Source: Paenirhodobacter enshiensis
GTDB taxonomy: Bacteria; Pseudomonadota; Alphaproteobacteria; Rhodobacterales; Rhodobacteraceae
Direction of reading: 5' to 3'
Assembly (NCBI RefSeq): GCF_000740785.1
Contig: NZ_JFZB01000018.1
Coordinates: 1-64,000 of the forward strand
Length of the DNA stretch: 64,000 nt
This document shows positions 9,262 to 17,505 of the stretch, piece by piece (positions within the stretch are counted from its first letter, which is position 1; each line of letters begins with the position of its first letter). The position numbers and the translations under genes were made by a program. The notes beneath the pieces are model-generated. The model saw nothing but the letters and a program-made list of their open reading frames with translations, had not been told where the DNA came from and did not search any database.

Positions 9262-10205
9262 GCGCCCAGGTGCTGCAAGTCGCCGAGGTCGAGGCGCTCT
9301 CGCCCCTCGTCACCCGGTTCCGTTTCGTCCATCCCGAGGGAGAGGCGCTGCCGTTGTTCTCGGGTGGCGCGCATGTCGTCGTCGAGATGCCCGATGGCGC
9401 GGTGCTGCGGCGCAACGCCTATTCGCTGATCTCGGATCCGCTCGACGGCTCCGGCTACGAGATCGCGGTGCGCCGCGACGAGGCCGGGCGGGGCGGCTCG
9501 CGCTTCATGCACGCTGAGGTTGCGGTGGGCGATCTGCTGCGGGTGGGGGCGCCGGTCAATCTGTTCGCGCTCGATCTGCGGGCGCGCCGGCATGTGCTGA
9601 TCGCGGGCGGCATCGGCATCACGCCGTTCCTCGCCCAGATCAGGCAGCTGATCCGGCTGCAACTGCCGTTCGAACTGCATTACGCGGTGCGCTCGCGCGC
9701 CGAGGCCGCGGCGGCGCGGCTGCTGCCCGATCTCGCGCAGGTGCATCTGCATATCTCGGAAGAGGGCAGCCGGATGGACCTCGGCGAGATCCTCTCGGGT
9801 CAGCCGCTCGGCACGCATGTCTATGTCTGCGGCCCCGAGGGGCTGGTCGATGGCGTTCTCGACACCGCGCGCTGTCTTGGCTGGCCGAAGGGGGCGCTGC
9901 ATTCCGAGGCCTTCCTCGCCCCGCCGCCCGGCGAGGCGTTCGAGGTCACGCTGGCGCGCTCGGGCCGCAAGATCGCGGTCGGCCCGCATCAGAGCCTGCT
10001 GGAGGCGCTCGAAGCCGCCGAGGTCGAGGTGCCCTGGCTGTGCCGCGGCGGCGCCTGCGGTCAGTGCGAGACCCATGTGACCTCCTGCTCGGGCCATATC
10101 GAGCACCACGACCACTGGCTGAGCGACGAGGCCCGTGCCAGCCAGAGTGCCATCATGCCCTGCGTCTCGCGCTTTCGCGGGGCGGATCTGACCATCGACA
10201 GGTGA
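9258..10205 (+). CDS. dmmB: Dimethylamine monooxygenase reductase subunit, PDR/VanB-type ferredoxin-flavin reductase
   Basis: A 315-residue phthalate-dioxygenase-reductase-type protein that passes electrons from NAD(P)H through flavin to a [2Fe-2S] centre and then to the oxygenase. In order it has an FMN-binding barrel with RNAYSL at 52-57, a nucleotide-binding domain with GGIGITPF at 117-124 and VYVCGPEGL at 188-196, and a C-terminal plant-type ferredoxin whose cluster ligands are C262, C267, C270 and C302. The start codon overlaps the dmmA stop by 4 bases, indicating translational coupling. The heme protein gene follows after 4 bp and is the likely electron acceptor. Confidence 0.88.
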   Translation: MSAQVLQVAEVEALSPLVTRFRFVHPEGEALPLFSGGAHVVVEMPDGAVLRRNAYSLISDPLDGSGYEIAVRRDEAGRGGSRFMHAEVAVGDLLRVGAPVNLFALDLRARRHVLIAGGIGITPFLAQIRQLIRLQLPFELHYAVRSRAEAAAARLLPDLAQVHLHISEEGSRMDLGEILSGQPLGTHVYVCGPEGLVDGVLDTARCLGWPKGALHSEAFLAPPPGEAFEVTLARSGRKIAVGPHQSLLEALEAAEVEVPWLCRGGACGQCETHVTSCSGHIEHHDHWLSDEARASQSAIMPCVSRFRGADLTIDR

Positions 10206-10209
10206 TCCC

Positions 10210-11250
10210 ATGACCATGCGTTTCAACGACGAGACCTTCCGCGGCGATTACACCTTCCGCAATTCGCCAGAGGCCGTGCGCCGCTTCCCGTTCCCCTTCG
10301 ATCAGGACAGCTACATGTATTCCGTCAACATCGAGCCGCACCGCAAGACGCGGGCGGGCTCGGTGTTCGAGCATCGCTTCGATGTCGACGAGCATTACGT
10401 CGCCGAGATGCGCGACCGGGCGATCACGCTCGAACGCGATCCGCTGCGCTGCCAGTCGCTGCCGCATATGGAGCTGGCGGGGTGGGATTTCCTCGAACTG
10501 GTGATGACCTCGAAGGCCGAGGATTACCCCGAGCTGTTCACGCTGAACCGCGACGGCGATCGCTGGCACTGGATCAACCGCCCGCTCGGGATCGAGCAGC
10601 GGTTCACCTTCCTCGACGCGACGACGCTGCCCTGCGGGCCGATGGAATACATCACCCGTCAGACCCAGGGCGATCACGCGCTTCTCGATCAGCGTGACGG
10701 CAATCTGTGGATGGATGCCGGGATGGTGACGGCGCAGGCGGACTGGTCGCTCGATTTCGACATCGGGATGAACTTCTTCGAATGGCACGCCCCGGTGCCG
10801 AAGGCGAACGAGATGGGCGTGTTCCAGCGCGCGCTGAAGTTCCTTCTGAACCTGCAGCAGGGCGCGCCGGTCAGGCGGCTGAACTGGACGATGACGGTGA
10901 ACCCGCGCCTCGACACCAGCCCCGAGACCTATCCCGAATGGGGCCCCGAGAAGCGCACCGTCACCCCCGAGACCGTGGGCGCGAAGCAGCATCTGCGCGT
11001 CGAGCTGCAGACGCTGTGGCGGCTGCCGCGCTCGAACGCCATCGCCTTTCCGATCCGGTGCTATCTGTGTGCGCTCGACGACATCGTGACGGTGCCGAAA
11101 TGGGGCCGGCGGCTGCACCGGGTCTTGCGCGACCTGCCGGACGAGCTCGCCGAATACAAGGGCTTCGCCGTCAATCGCGGCGTGATCGTCGATTACCTCG
11201 CGCGCTTCGATGACGGGGCCGAGACTTCGCCGGGGATCTTCCCCGACTGA
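10210..11250 (+). CDS. dmmC: Heme-dependent oxidative N-demethylase (DUF3445), dimethylamine monooxygenase large subunit
   Basis: A 346-residue DUF3445 protein. This family is now recognised as the heme-binding oxidative N-demethylase component of dimethylamine monooxygenase, producing methylamine and formaldehyde. Family-typical segments are the N-terminal FPFPFDQDSYMYSVN, MNFFEWHAPVPKANEMGVF in the middle, and RVELQTLWRLPRSNAIAFPI followed by YLCALDD near the C-terminus. I cannot assign the heme ligand with confidence. It is the last gene of the tmm-tdm-dmmDABC series, 4 bp after dmmB, and is followed by a strong GC hairpin. Confidence 0.85.
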   Translation: MTMRFNDETFRGDYTFRNSPEAVRRFPFPFDQDSYMYSVNIEPHRKTRAGSVFEHRFDVDEHYVAEMRDRAITLERDPLRCQSLPHMELAGWDFLELVMTSKAEDYPELFTLNRDGDRWHWINRPLGIEQRFTFLDATTLPCGPMEYITRQTQGDHALLDQRDGNLWMDAGMVTAQADWSLDFDIGMNFFEWHAPVPKANEMGVFQRALKFLLNLQQGAPVRRLNWTMTVNPRLDTSPETYPEWGPEKRTVTPETVGAKQHLRVELQTLWRLPRSNAIAFPIRCYLCALDDIVTVPKWGRRLHRVLRDLPDELAEYKGFAVNRGVIVDYLARFDDGAETSPGIFPD

Positions 11251-11310
11251 GGCCCCGGCCGATCTTCAGACCGGTCTTTCCGGGGGCGGAGAGTCCCCGG
11301 CAAAAGGACA

Positions 11311-11337
11311 GGGGCGGCCCGCTTGAGAGGCCGCCCC
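11311..11337. terminator. Hairpin after dmmC
   Basis: Perfect 9-bp stem GGGGCGGCC / GGCCGCCCC with a 9-base loop, 60 bp after the dmmC stop. There is no T-run on either strand, as is common for terminators in high-GC alphaproteobacteria. It lies between convergent genes and could act in both directions. Confidence 0.5.
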
Positions 11338-11527
11338 GCCGCTGAACGCCCGCCCTGCCCGCGGGGGTTCCCGCCCGACAGTTTCCCGGTCGTCGCACCT
11401 GTTCGCGACCGGGACTGTCGGGTTTGGTCCGTTCCGCCGGCCGCTGCACGCATCGACGCGCGAGGAACCGGGGGAGGGCAGGGCGGCGGACCGCCCGTGC
11501 CGTTTCGGTCGTTTCGTTTCGGGGTTC

Positions 11528-11551
11528 GGGCGCGGGTCCGGGCCCGCGCCC
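11528..11551 (-). terminator. Hairpin after amt
   Basis: Perfect 9-bp stem GGGCGCGGG / CCCGCGCCC with a 6-base loop, starting 7 bases beyond the amt stop on the minus strand. Position and stem strength suggest the amt terminator; no T-run is present. Confidence 0.5.
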
Positions 11552-11558
11552 TTCCGGC

Positions 11559-12968
11559 TCAGCCGGCGAACTTGTCCGATGTCATCTTGGCCGGGGCGCT
11601 CATCGCACCCGCACCTTCCATCGCCGCCGCGACCGGATAGACCGCGCCGCCGCCGAACACGCTGTCGGTCAGACGATAGGCGGATTCGCCATGCGCCGAG
11701 GTATCGAGGCCCTCGTATTCCTCTTCTTCCTCGACCCGCAACCCGCCGCAGACCAGCGCGGTGATCTTCAGCGCGACGAAGGTCATCACCACCGAAACCG
11801 CGATGCTGAAGGCGATGATCGCGACCTGCGGCACCATCTGGGTGAGCAGCGTGCGTCCCTCGGGGAAGCCCGTGCCGCCCAGAACCGGCAGCGCGAAAAT
11901 CACCGTCAGGATGCCGCCCACCGCGGCGCCGACGCCATGCACGCCGAACACGTCGAAGCTGTCGTCATAGCCGAGACGCGGCTTGATCGCCTCGACGGCA
12001 TAAAGGCAGATCGGTGCGGTGATCAGACCGACGGCCATCGCTCCGCCCGGGCCGACATAGCCACAGGCCGGGGTGACCGCGACGAGGCCGGCAATCGCGC
12101 CGGTGACCGCGCCGAAGGTGCTGGCGCGCTTGCGCAGCGCCCATTCGGTCAGCATCCAGCCAAGCGCACCCGCGGCCCCGCCCAGCATCGTGTTCACCAT
12201 CAGAAGCGCCGACAGCCCGTTCGCCGCATAGGCGCAGCCGCCGCAGAACGCGAGCCAGCCGACCCACAGCATCGCACCGCCGGTATAGGTCATCGTCATG
12301 TTGTGCGGCGCCATCATCGTCGTGCGGTAACCCTTGCGCGGGCCCACGACCAGCGCGCAGACCAGAGCCGCGATGCCCGCGTTCAGGTGCACGACATTGC
12401 CGCCCGCGAAATCGAGGATCCCCATCCCCATGACCCAGCCGCCGCCCCAGGCCATATGCGCCATCGGCACGTAATCGAGCAGGAACCACAGCGCCATGAA
12501 CACCATCACCGCCGAGAACTTGATGCGTTCCGCAAAGGCGCCGATGATGATCGGCGGGGTGATCGCGGCGAACATCATCATGAACAGTGCATACAGATAT
12601 TCCGGCAGCGTCAGCACCAGATCGTCCGGGGTGATCCCGGTCAGGAACAGCTTGCCGAACCCGCCGATGACCGCGTTCAGCGGGCTTTCGGTGAAGGCCA
12701 GCGAGTAGCCCACCGCGGTCCACAGCACCGCGATCAGCGAGATCGACGCGAACACCTGCGTCAGCACCGACAGCGCGTTCTTGGCGCGCGCCATGCCGGC
12801 ATAATACAGCCCCAGCCCGGGCAGCATCATCAGCATCACGATCAGTGCGCAGGTCGACACCAGCGCGGTATCGCCCGCACTGAACGCGGGTGCGGCATCC
12901 TGAGCGTGAACGGCGACGGGCAGGATGCTCAGGATGCCCGCGGCTCGAATCAGTTTTCGAAGGTGCAT
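11559..12968 (-). CDS. amt: Ammonium transporter (Amt family)
   Basis: A cytoplasmic-membrane ammonium channel of about 470 residues. It has an N-terminal signal peptide (MHLRKLIRAAGILSILPVAVHA, probable cut before QD) and about eleven membrane segments. The two pore histidines are in GGNVVHLNAG and FGVHGVGAA, and the Amt signature YYAGMARAKNALS is near the start. The C-terminal tail carries an acidic EEEEEYEGLD segment of the kind that contacts GlnK. The start at 12968 has GGGA 6 bases upstream; the ATG 12 bases earlier has none at proper distance. It is convergent with the methylamine operon. Nitrogen control is expected for the family, but I see no clear sigma-54 promoter. Confidence 0.93.
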   Translation of the reverse strand: MHLRKLIRAAGILSILPVAVHAQDAAPAFSAGDTALVSTCALIVMLMMLPGLGLYYAGMARAKNALSVLTQVFASISLIAVLWTAVGYSLAFTESPLNAVIGGFGKLFLTGITPDDLVLTLPEYLYALFMMMFAAITPPIIIGAFAERIKFSAVMVFMALWFLLDYVPMAHMAWGGGWVMGMGILDFAGGNVVHLNAGIAALVCALVVGPRKGYRTTMMAPHNMTMTYTGGAMLWVGWLAFCGGCAYAANGLSALLMVNTMLGGAAGALGWMLTEWALRKRASTFGAVTGAIAGLVAVTPACGYVGPGGAMAVGLITAPICLYAVEAIKPRLGYDDSFDVFGVHGVGAAVGGILTVIFALPVLGGTGFPEGRTLLTQMVPQVAIIAFSIAVSVVMTFVALKITALVCGGLRVEEEEEYEGLDTSAHGESAYRLTDSVFGGGAVYPVAAAMEGAGAMSAPAKMTSDKFAG

Positions 12969-13094
12969 TGGTTTTCCCATGTTGGATTGGCAGATGCCTC
13001 CATCATGGGGATGGTGAAATTTTGGAAAAATAGTTTCCGCTGGGTAAAGTCACGAAAAGTCTTCAGAGACCATATTGGGGTCAGATTTCGGGCA

Positions 13095-13112
13095 GATGCG
13101 CAAATTCGCATC
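13095..13112. promoter_or_regulatory. Perfect palindrome upstream of amt
   Basis: GATGCG-CAAATT-CGCATC, a perfect 6-bp dyad with a 6-base centre, about 130 bp upstream of the amt start and 10 bp beyond the stop of the preceding LysR gene. It may be an operator for amt. A weak terminator for the LysR gene is the alternative. Confidence 0.35.
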
Positions 13113-13121
13113 ACTGCTGTA

Positions 13122-14078
13122 TCAATCGGCCCATCCGGTCGGAGGCGGTGCGGTGGGGGGTGTTTCGCCTGCCGCCGCCTCGCGGACCATCTGCATGAAC
13201 GCCAGAAGGGCGGTCGTCGGGCGGGTCGCGGCGGGGGTCAGGAACCAGGTGCACTGTGCGATTCGCGGCCGGAACGGGCGCAGGCACAGGCGCGGCTCCG
13301 GGTGCAGCGCGATCGGGAAAGGGTTGACCAGCGCGACGCCGACGCCTTGCCGGACCAGCTCGATCGTCAGCACGGCGGTGTCGACCTCGAGCACCGACGA
13401 CGGATGCAGCCCGGCCGCGAACAGCACGCTGTCCTGTGCCGCACGTGCCGAATGGCGTCGGGTCTGGGCGATGAACGGCACCCCGTCGAGATCGGCCGGA
13501 GTGATTTCGCTGCGCGCCGCCAGCGGGTGATCGCAGGGAATGGCGCACACCATGTCCGCGGCATGAAGCGTCTCGGCCTTGACGCCGGCGTGCGAGGGCT
13601 CGGTGTCGACGATGGCCAGATCGCACCGCCTGTCGGCCACGTAGCTGACAAGAATATCCCCGGAATTCACGTCGACGATCAGGTGCTGGCCGGGGTGGCG
13701 ACGGGTGAAGCCGGCGACCACGCCGGGCAGGAACCGATGCGCGATGGTGGGGGGCGCGGCAATGCGCAGCGGGCGCGCGCTTTGGGCCAGCGTCTCGTCC
13801 GGATCCTCGATCCGGGCCAGCGTCTCGAACAGGGTGTCTAGCTCGGCGTCGATGCGGCGCGCTTCGGCCGTGGGGAAGAGGCGCCCGCCCCGGCGGTTGA
13901 ACAGCGGCTGAGCGAGCCGCGCCTCGAGCTGGCCGAGGCTGCGGCTGATCGCCGGTTGCGACAGACCGAGGCGCTCGGCCGCGGCGATGGTGGTGCCGCG
14001 TTCGACCAGCGCGCGCAGCACTTCCAGCTCGCGCAGCGTCACACCGCTTCGGGTCAGATGGTCCTTTGGATCGGTCAC
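13122..14078 (-). CDS. LysR-family transcriptional regulator
   Basis: A 318-residue LysR regulator. The helix-turn-helix lies at about residues 14-72 (ALVERGTTIAAAERLGLSQ, then AISRSLGQLEARL), with the two-lobed effector-binding domain at about 100-300. The start is GTG. It is divergently transcribed from the amino-acid ABC transporter genes beginning at 14351, the classic arrangement for a LysR protein controlling its neighbour in response to the imported substrate. A GTATAC-centred dyad overlaps its start region and is a candidate binding site. The effector is unknown. Confidence 0.9.
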   Translation of the reverse strand: MTDPKDHLTRSGVTLRELEVLRALVERGTTIAAAERLGLSQPAISRSLGQLEARLAQPLFNRRGGRLFPTAEARRIDAELDTLFETLARIEDPDETLAQSARPLRIAAPPTIAHRFLPGVVAGFTRRHPGQHLIVDVNSGDILVSYVADRRCDLAIVDTEPSHAGVKAETLHAADMVCAIPCDHPLAARSEITPADLDGVPFIAQTRRHSARAAQDSVLFAAGLHPSSVLEVDTAVLTIELVRQGVGVALVNPFPIALHPEPRLCLRPFRPRIAQCTWFLTPAATRPTTALLAFMQMVREAAAGETPPTAPPPTGWAD

Positions 14079-14081
14079 GAT

Positions 14082-14095
14082 ATTGTATACGAAAT
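14082..14095. promoter_or_regulatory. Candidate LysR box
   Basis: ATTGTATACGAAAT contains a GTATAC core flanked by TT and AA, an imperfect dyad of the size LysR proteins contact. It lies directly upstream of the GTG start of the LysR gene in the divergent intergenic region. A TTGACA at 14113-14118 with a weak GAATAC 16 bases later could be the plus-strand promoter of the transporter genes. Confidence 0.3.
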
Positions 14096-14350
14096 GGTTA
14101 TGGCTTTTTGTGTTGACAATTACTTAAACGGATAGAATACGAGACCGCAAGCTCCATCAGACGAATAACGCACAAATATAGACCAGTTTGTGCATAATAT
14201 TTAACCAAAGTGGTTGGGGCTGGTCTGGTCCGGGGGCGAAGGCTTGCCCCGTTCCGGGGGCCATGGCCTGATGAAACCAGCGGGCGCGCTGCGGGCCGGG
14301 GCCGGGCTGCAGCGGGACAGCCGCGCAAAGACAGACGGGGAAAGACCACC

Positions 14351-15139
14351 ATGCTGAACCGACGTTCCTTCGTTGCAACCGTGACCGCAGCGACGCTGCT
14401 GGCGGCCACCGCCGCGCGTGCCGAAGATGCGCTTGCCAATATCGAGAAGACCAAGACCATTCGCATCGCGGTGCCCACCGATTACCCGCCCTACGGGTTC
14501 GCCGGGCTGGACCTGCAGCCGCAGGGCCTCGATATCGACATGGCCAAGCTGATCGCCGACAAGATGGGGGCCAAGCTGGAAATGGTTCCGGTGACCAGCG
14601 CGAACCGCATCCCCTATCTGCAGACCGCGCAGGTGGATCTGGTGATCTCGACCCTCGGCAAGAACGCCGAGCGCGAGAAGGTCATCGACTTCAGCCATGC
14701 CTATGCGCCGTTCTTCCAGGCGGTCTATGGGCCGAAGTCCATGGAGATCAAGGATTTCGCCGCGCTTGACGGCAAGACCATCGCCGTTGCCAAGGGTGCG
14801 ATGGAAGAGACCGAACTCGCCAAGCTCGGCCCGGCCGGCATGGTGTTCAGCCGCTACGAGGATCAGGCGACCGCGACCGCGGCCTTCGTCGCCGGTCAGA
14901 CCCAGCTGATCGCCACCTCGACCTCGAACGCGGCGCTGATGGCGCAGAAGAACCCGCAGCTCGACGCCGAGATGAAGCTGATCATCAAGGAAAGCCCCTG
15001 CTTCGTCGGCATCAACAAGGGGCAGGATGCGCTGCTTGGCAAGGTCAACGAGATCATCCTCGCCGCCAAGGCGGATGGCACGCTCGACAAGCTGAGCATG
15101 AAATGGCTGAAGAAGCCGGCGGGCGATCTGCCGCTCTGA
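14351..15139 (+). CDS. Polar amino acid ABC transporter, periplasmic binding protein
   Basis: A 262-residue solute-binding protein of the PAAT family (SBP_bac_3). It has a signal peptide (MLNRRSFVATVTAATLLAATAARA, twin-arginine-like RR near the start), then the typical IRIAVPTDYPPYGF entry to lobe 1 and DLVISTLGKNAEREKVIDFS in the hinge region. Twenty bases later the first of two permease genes begins, and an ATPase gene completes the importer. The ligand is probably an amino acid or small amine; the sequence does not decide which. The divergent LysR gene is the likely regulator. Confidence 0.9.
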   Translation: MLNRRSFVATVTAATLLAATAARAEDALANIEKTKTIRIAVPTDYPPYGFAGLDLQPQGLDIDMAKLIADKMGAKLEMVPVTSANRIPYLQTAQVDLVISTLGKNAEREKVIDFSHAYAPFFQAVYGPKSMEIKDFAALDGKTIAVAKGAMEETELAKLGPAGMVFSRYEDQATATAAFVAGQTQLIATSTSNAALMAQKNPQLDAEMKLIIKESPCFVGINKGQDALLGKVNEIILAAKADGTLDKLSMKWLKKPAGDLPL

Positions 15140-15157
15140 GCCGAAAGGGCGATCCGG

Positions 15158-15820
15158 ATGACAGTCCAACTTGACTTCATGGCGGTCCTCAGGGACTGGC
15201 CGATGCTGGTGACGGGTGTCGTCTGGACGCTCGGCCTGACGGCGGTGGCGGTGGTCCTCGGGCTGCTGGTCGCCGTCTTCTGTGCCTGGGCGCGGGCGAA
15301 CGGGCCGAGATGGCTGGCCTTCGTCGTCGGCGCTTATGTTGAACTGATCCGCAACACGCCGTTCATCGTGCAGCTGTTCTTCGTGTTTTTCGGCCTGCCC
15401 GCGGCCGGGGTGCGGCTGTCGCCGGTGACGGCTTCGCTGCTCGCGCTGACGCTGAACCTCGCGGCCTATGGCACGGAGATCATCCGCGCCGGGCTCGAGG
15501 CGACGCCGCGCGGCCAGATCGAGGCGGGTCTGTCGCTGGCGATGAGCCGGGTGCAGATCTTCACCCATGTGATCTTGCCGCCCGCGCTGAAGAAGGTGTG
15601 GCCGGCGCTGGTCAGTCAGATCATCATCGTGATGCTCGGCTCCGCCGTCTGCGGCCAGATCGCCACGCGCGAGTTGAGCTATGCGGCCAATGTGATCTCG
15701 GCCAGCACCTTCCGCACCTTCGAATCCTACATCGTCGCGACGGCGATCTACCTCGGACTCGCCTGGGCCGTGCGCCGGGCGCTGAACTGGGTCGGTCCGC
15801 GCTTCATCTTCGGGAGGTGA
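15158..15820 (+). CDS. Polar amino acid ABC transporter permease
   Basis: A 220-residue HisM/GlnP-type inner-membrane permease with about five membrane helices. It has the family EAA-loop region (EIIRAGLEATPRGQIEAGLSL) that docks on the ATPase. LIRNTPFIVQLFFVFFGLP is the usual N-terminal family signature. It pairs with the next permease, 4 bp downstream, to form the heterodimeric channel. A paralogue with the same signature is encoded at 26308-26976. Confidence 0.9.
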   Translation: MTVQLDFMAVLRDWPMLVTGVVWTLGLTAVAVVLGLLVAVFCAWARANGPRWLAFVVGAYVELIRNTPFIVQLFFVFFGLPAAGVRLSPVTASLLALTLNLAAYGTEIIRAGLEATPRGQIEAGLSLAMSRVQIFTHVILPPALKKVWPALVSQIIIVMLGSAVCGQIATRELSYAANVISASTFRTFESYIVATAIYLGLAWAVRRALNWVGPRFIFGR

Positions 15821-15824
15821 CGCC

Positions 15825-16478
15825 ATGGTCGATTTCACCCTGTGGGATATCCTGCGCAACCTGCTGCTCGCAGCGCGCTGGACCGTCGTTCTGTCGCTGA
15901 TCGCCTTCGCGGGCGGCGGGATCGTCGGTCTGGTGCTGCTGTCGCTGCGGCTGTGGCGCGAACGCTCCTTCGCGCGGCTGTTCAACGGCTATGTCGGCCT
16001 CTTCCAGGGCACACCGCTGCTGATGCAGCTGTTCCTGAGCTACTTCGGTCTTCGCCTGTTCGGCATCGAGGTCTCGGTCTGGGTCTCGGCGGGTCTGGCG
16101 CTGACGCTCTATACCTCGGCCTTCCTCGCCGAGATCTGGCGCGGCTGCGTCGCGGCGATCCCGAAAGGGCAGTGGGAGGCCTCGACCAGCCTCGCGCTCA
16201 GCTTCTACGAGCAGATGCGCTACGTGATCCTGCCGCAGGCGCTGCGCATCGCGATCCCGCCGACCGTGGGCTTCGCCGTGCAGGTCATCAAGGGCACGGC
16301 GCTTGCTTCGGTCATCGGCTTCGTCGAGCTGACGCGGGCCGGCAACATGATCGCCAATGTCACCTACGCCCCCTTCACCGTCTTCGCGCTGGTCGGGATG
16401 TGCTATTTCATCCTGTGCTATCCGATCAGCCTTTACGCCCGCTTTCTCGAAAGGAAGATGAATGCCGTCCGTCGTTGA
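15825..16478 (+). CDS. Polar amino acid ABC transporter permease
   Basis: The second permease of this importer, 217 residues, beginning with MVDFTLWDILRNLLLAARW. About five membrane helices are visible, with the LFQGTPLLMQLFLSYFGL signature and EAA loop SFLAEIWRGCVAAIP (starting from SAFLAEIW). The start of the ATPase gene lies inside its 3' end (17-bp overlap), indicating coupled translation. A close paralogue (MIEFTLWDILRNLLFAARW) lies at 26973-27623, showing that the two transporter clusters share a recent ancestor. Confidence 0.9.
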   Translation: MVDFTLWDILRNLLLAARWTVVLSLIAFAGGGIVGLVLLSLRLWRERSFARLFNGYVGLFQGTPLLMQLFLSYFGLRLFGIEVSVWVSAGLALTLYTSAFLAEIWRGCVAAIPKGQWEASTSLALSFYEQMRYVILPQALRIAIPPTVGFAVQVIKGTALASVIGFVELTRAGNMIANVTYAPFTVFALVGMCYFILCYPISLYARFLERKMNAVRR

Positions 16479-17223
16479 AGCCTCGGCCCCTGTCATCGTC
16501 GATATCGCGGGGCTGCACAAATCCTATGGCGATGTCGAGGTGCTCAAGGGCATCGACCTGCGCGTCCAGAAGGGCGAGGTGGTCTGCATCATCGGCAAGT
16601 CGGGCTCCGGCAAGTCGACGCTGTTGCGCTGCATCAACGGGCTGGAGGTGTTCCAGGACGGCGGGCTGACCGTCGACGGCCGGCCGCTGTTGCATGACAA
16701 CGCCGCCGCGATGCGCGACCTGCGCCAGCGCGTCGGCATGATCTTCCAGAGCTTCAACCTGTTCCCGCATCTGACGGTGGGGGCGAACGTGATGCTCGCG
16801 CCGACGCTGGTGAAGAAGTCCGCGCGCCCCGATGCGGCGGCGCAGGCGCACCGGCTGCTTGACCGGGTGGGGCTGGCCGACAAGTTCGACGCGATGCCCG
16901 ATCAGCTCTCGGGCGGTCAGCAGCAGCGCGTTGCGATCGCGCGGGCGCTGGCGATGGAGCCCGCGGTGATGCTGTGCGACGAGATCACCTCGGCCCTCGA
17001 TCCCGAGCTGGTCGGAGAAGTGCTGCGCGTCGTCGAAGGGCTGGCGAACGAAGGCATGACGCTGATCATGGTCACCCATGAGATGGCCTTCGCCCGCAAG
17101 GTGTCGAGCCGCGTGGTGTTCATGCACCAGGGCCGCGTGCACGAGATCGGCACGCCAGACGAGCTGTTCGGCGCGCCGAAGACGCCGGAACTGCAACAGT
17201 TCCTGTCCTCGCTGCACAACTGA
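16462..17223 (+). CDS. Amino acid ABC transporter ATP-binding protein
   Basis: A 253-residue ATPase of the GlnQ/HisP type that powers import through the two preceding permeases. Walker A is GKSGSGKST (about residues 44-52), the signature is LSGGQQQRVAIARAL and Walker B is VMLCDEITSALDPE. It is the only ATPase in either of the two related amino-acid transporter clusters in this window, so it might serve both (inference). A strong terminator hairpin follows 21 bp after its stop. Confidence 0.93.
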   Translation: MPSVVEASAPVIVDIAGLHKSYGDVEVLKGIDLRVQKGEVVCIIGKSGSGKSTLLRCINGLEVFQDGGLTVDGRPLLHDNAAAMRDLRQRVGMIFQSFNLFPHLTVGANVMLAPTLVKKSARPDAAAQAHRLLDRVGLADKFDAMPDQLSGGQQQRVAIARALAMEPAVMLCDEITSALDPELVGEVLRVVEGLANEGMTLIMVTHEMAFARKVSSRVVFMHQGRVHEIGTPDELFGAPKTPELQQFLSSLHN

Positions 17224-17244
17224 GGCCGGGACGCGATTTTTCCG

Positions 17245-17268
17245 GGGCCGCCCGTCGGGCGGCCCTTT
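17245..17268 (+). terminator. Terminator of the amino-acid ABC transporter operon
   Basis: Perfect 9-bp stem GGGCCGCCC / GGGCGGCCC with a 3-base loop followed by TTT, 21 bp after the ATPase gene. It is a well-formed intrinsic terminator for a high-GC genome. Confidence 0.75.
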
Positions 17269-17505
17269 CGTCTGCCCGGCACCTGCGGGATTTCAGGCAG
17301 GGATCGCGGTGCGGATCTTGCAGTCCGCGCACTCCTGGCGACGGCGATAGCCGGGGGAAGATGTCGTCACTGCCTGCTTTTGCGGCGTTACGCCTGAAAG
17401 AGCATCATTTCCGTTGCCCCCTGCAAGACGGATCGGTTGCCGAGGTTGACCGGCCCGGGAGCCGATCATAGACCGAACCAAATCCCTTCGCGAGTTTGAT
17501 AAGTT

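Larger units (their letters stand above)
11251..11558. other. Intergenic space between convergent dmmC and amt, with two GC hairpins
   Basis: 308 bp without a credible gene. It contains two perfect 9-bp GC-rich hairpins (listed separately), one near each convergent gene end, and a short GACCGGTC palindrome just after dmmC. Small open frames here lack ribosome binding sites and coding character. The space looks purely like a two-way termination region. Confidence 0.6.

Noticed and set aside
12969-13121. Sigma-54 promoter for amt
   Set aside because: No TGGCAC-N5-TTGC-like pair at the right spacing could be found on the minus strand.
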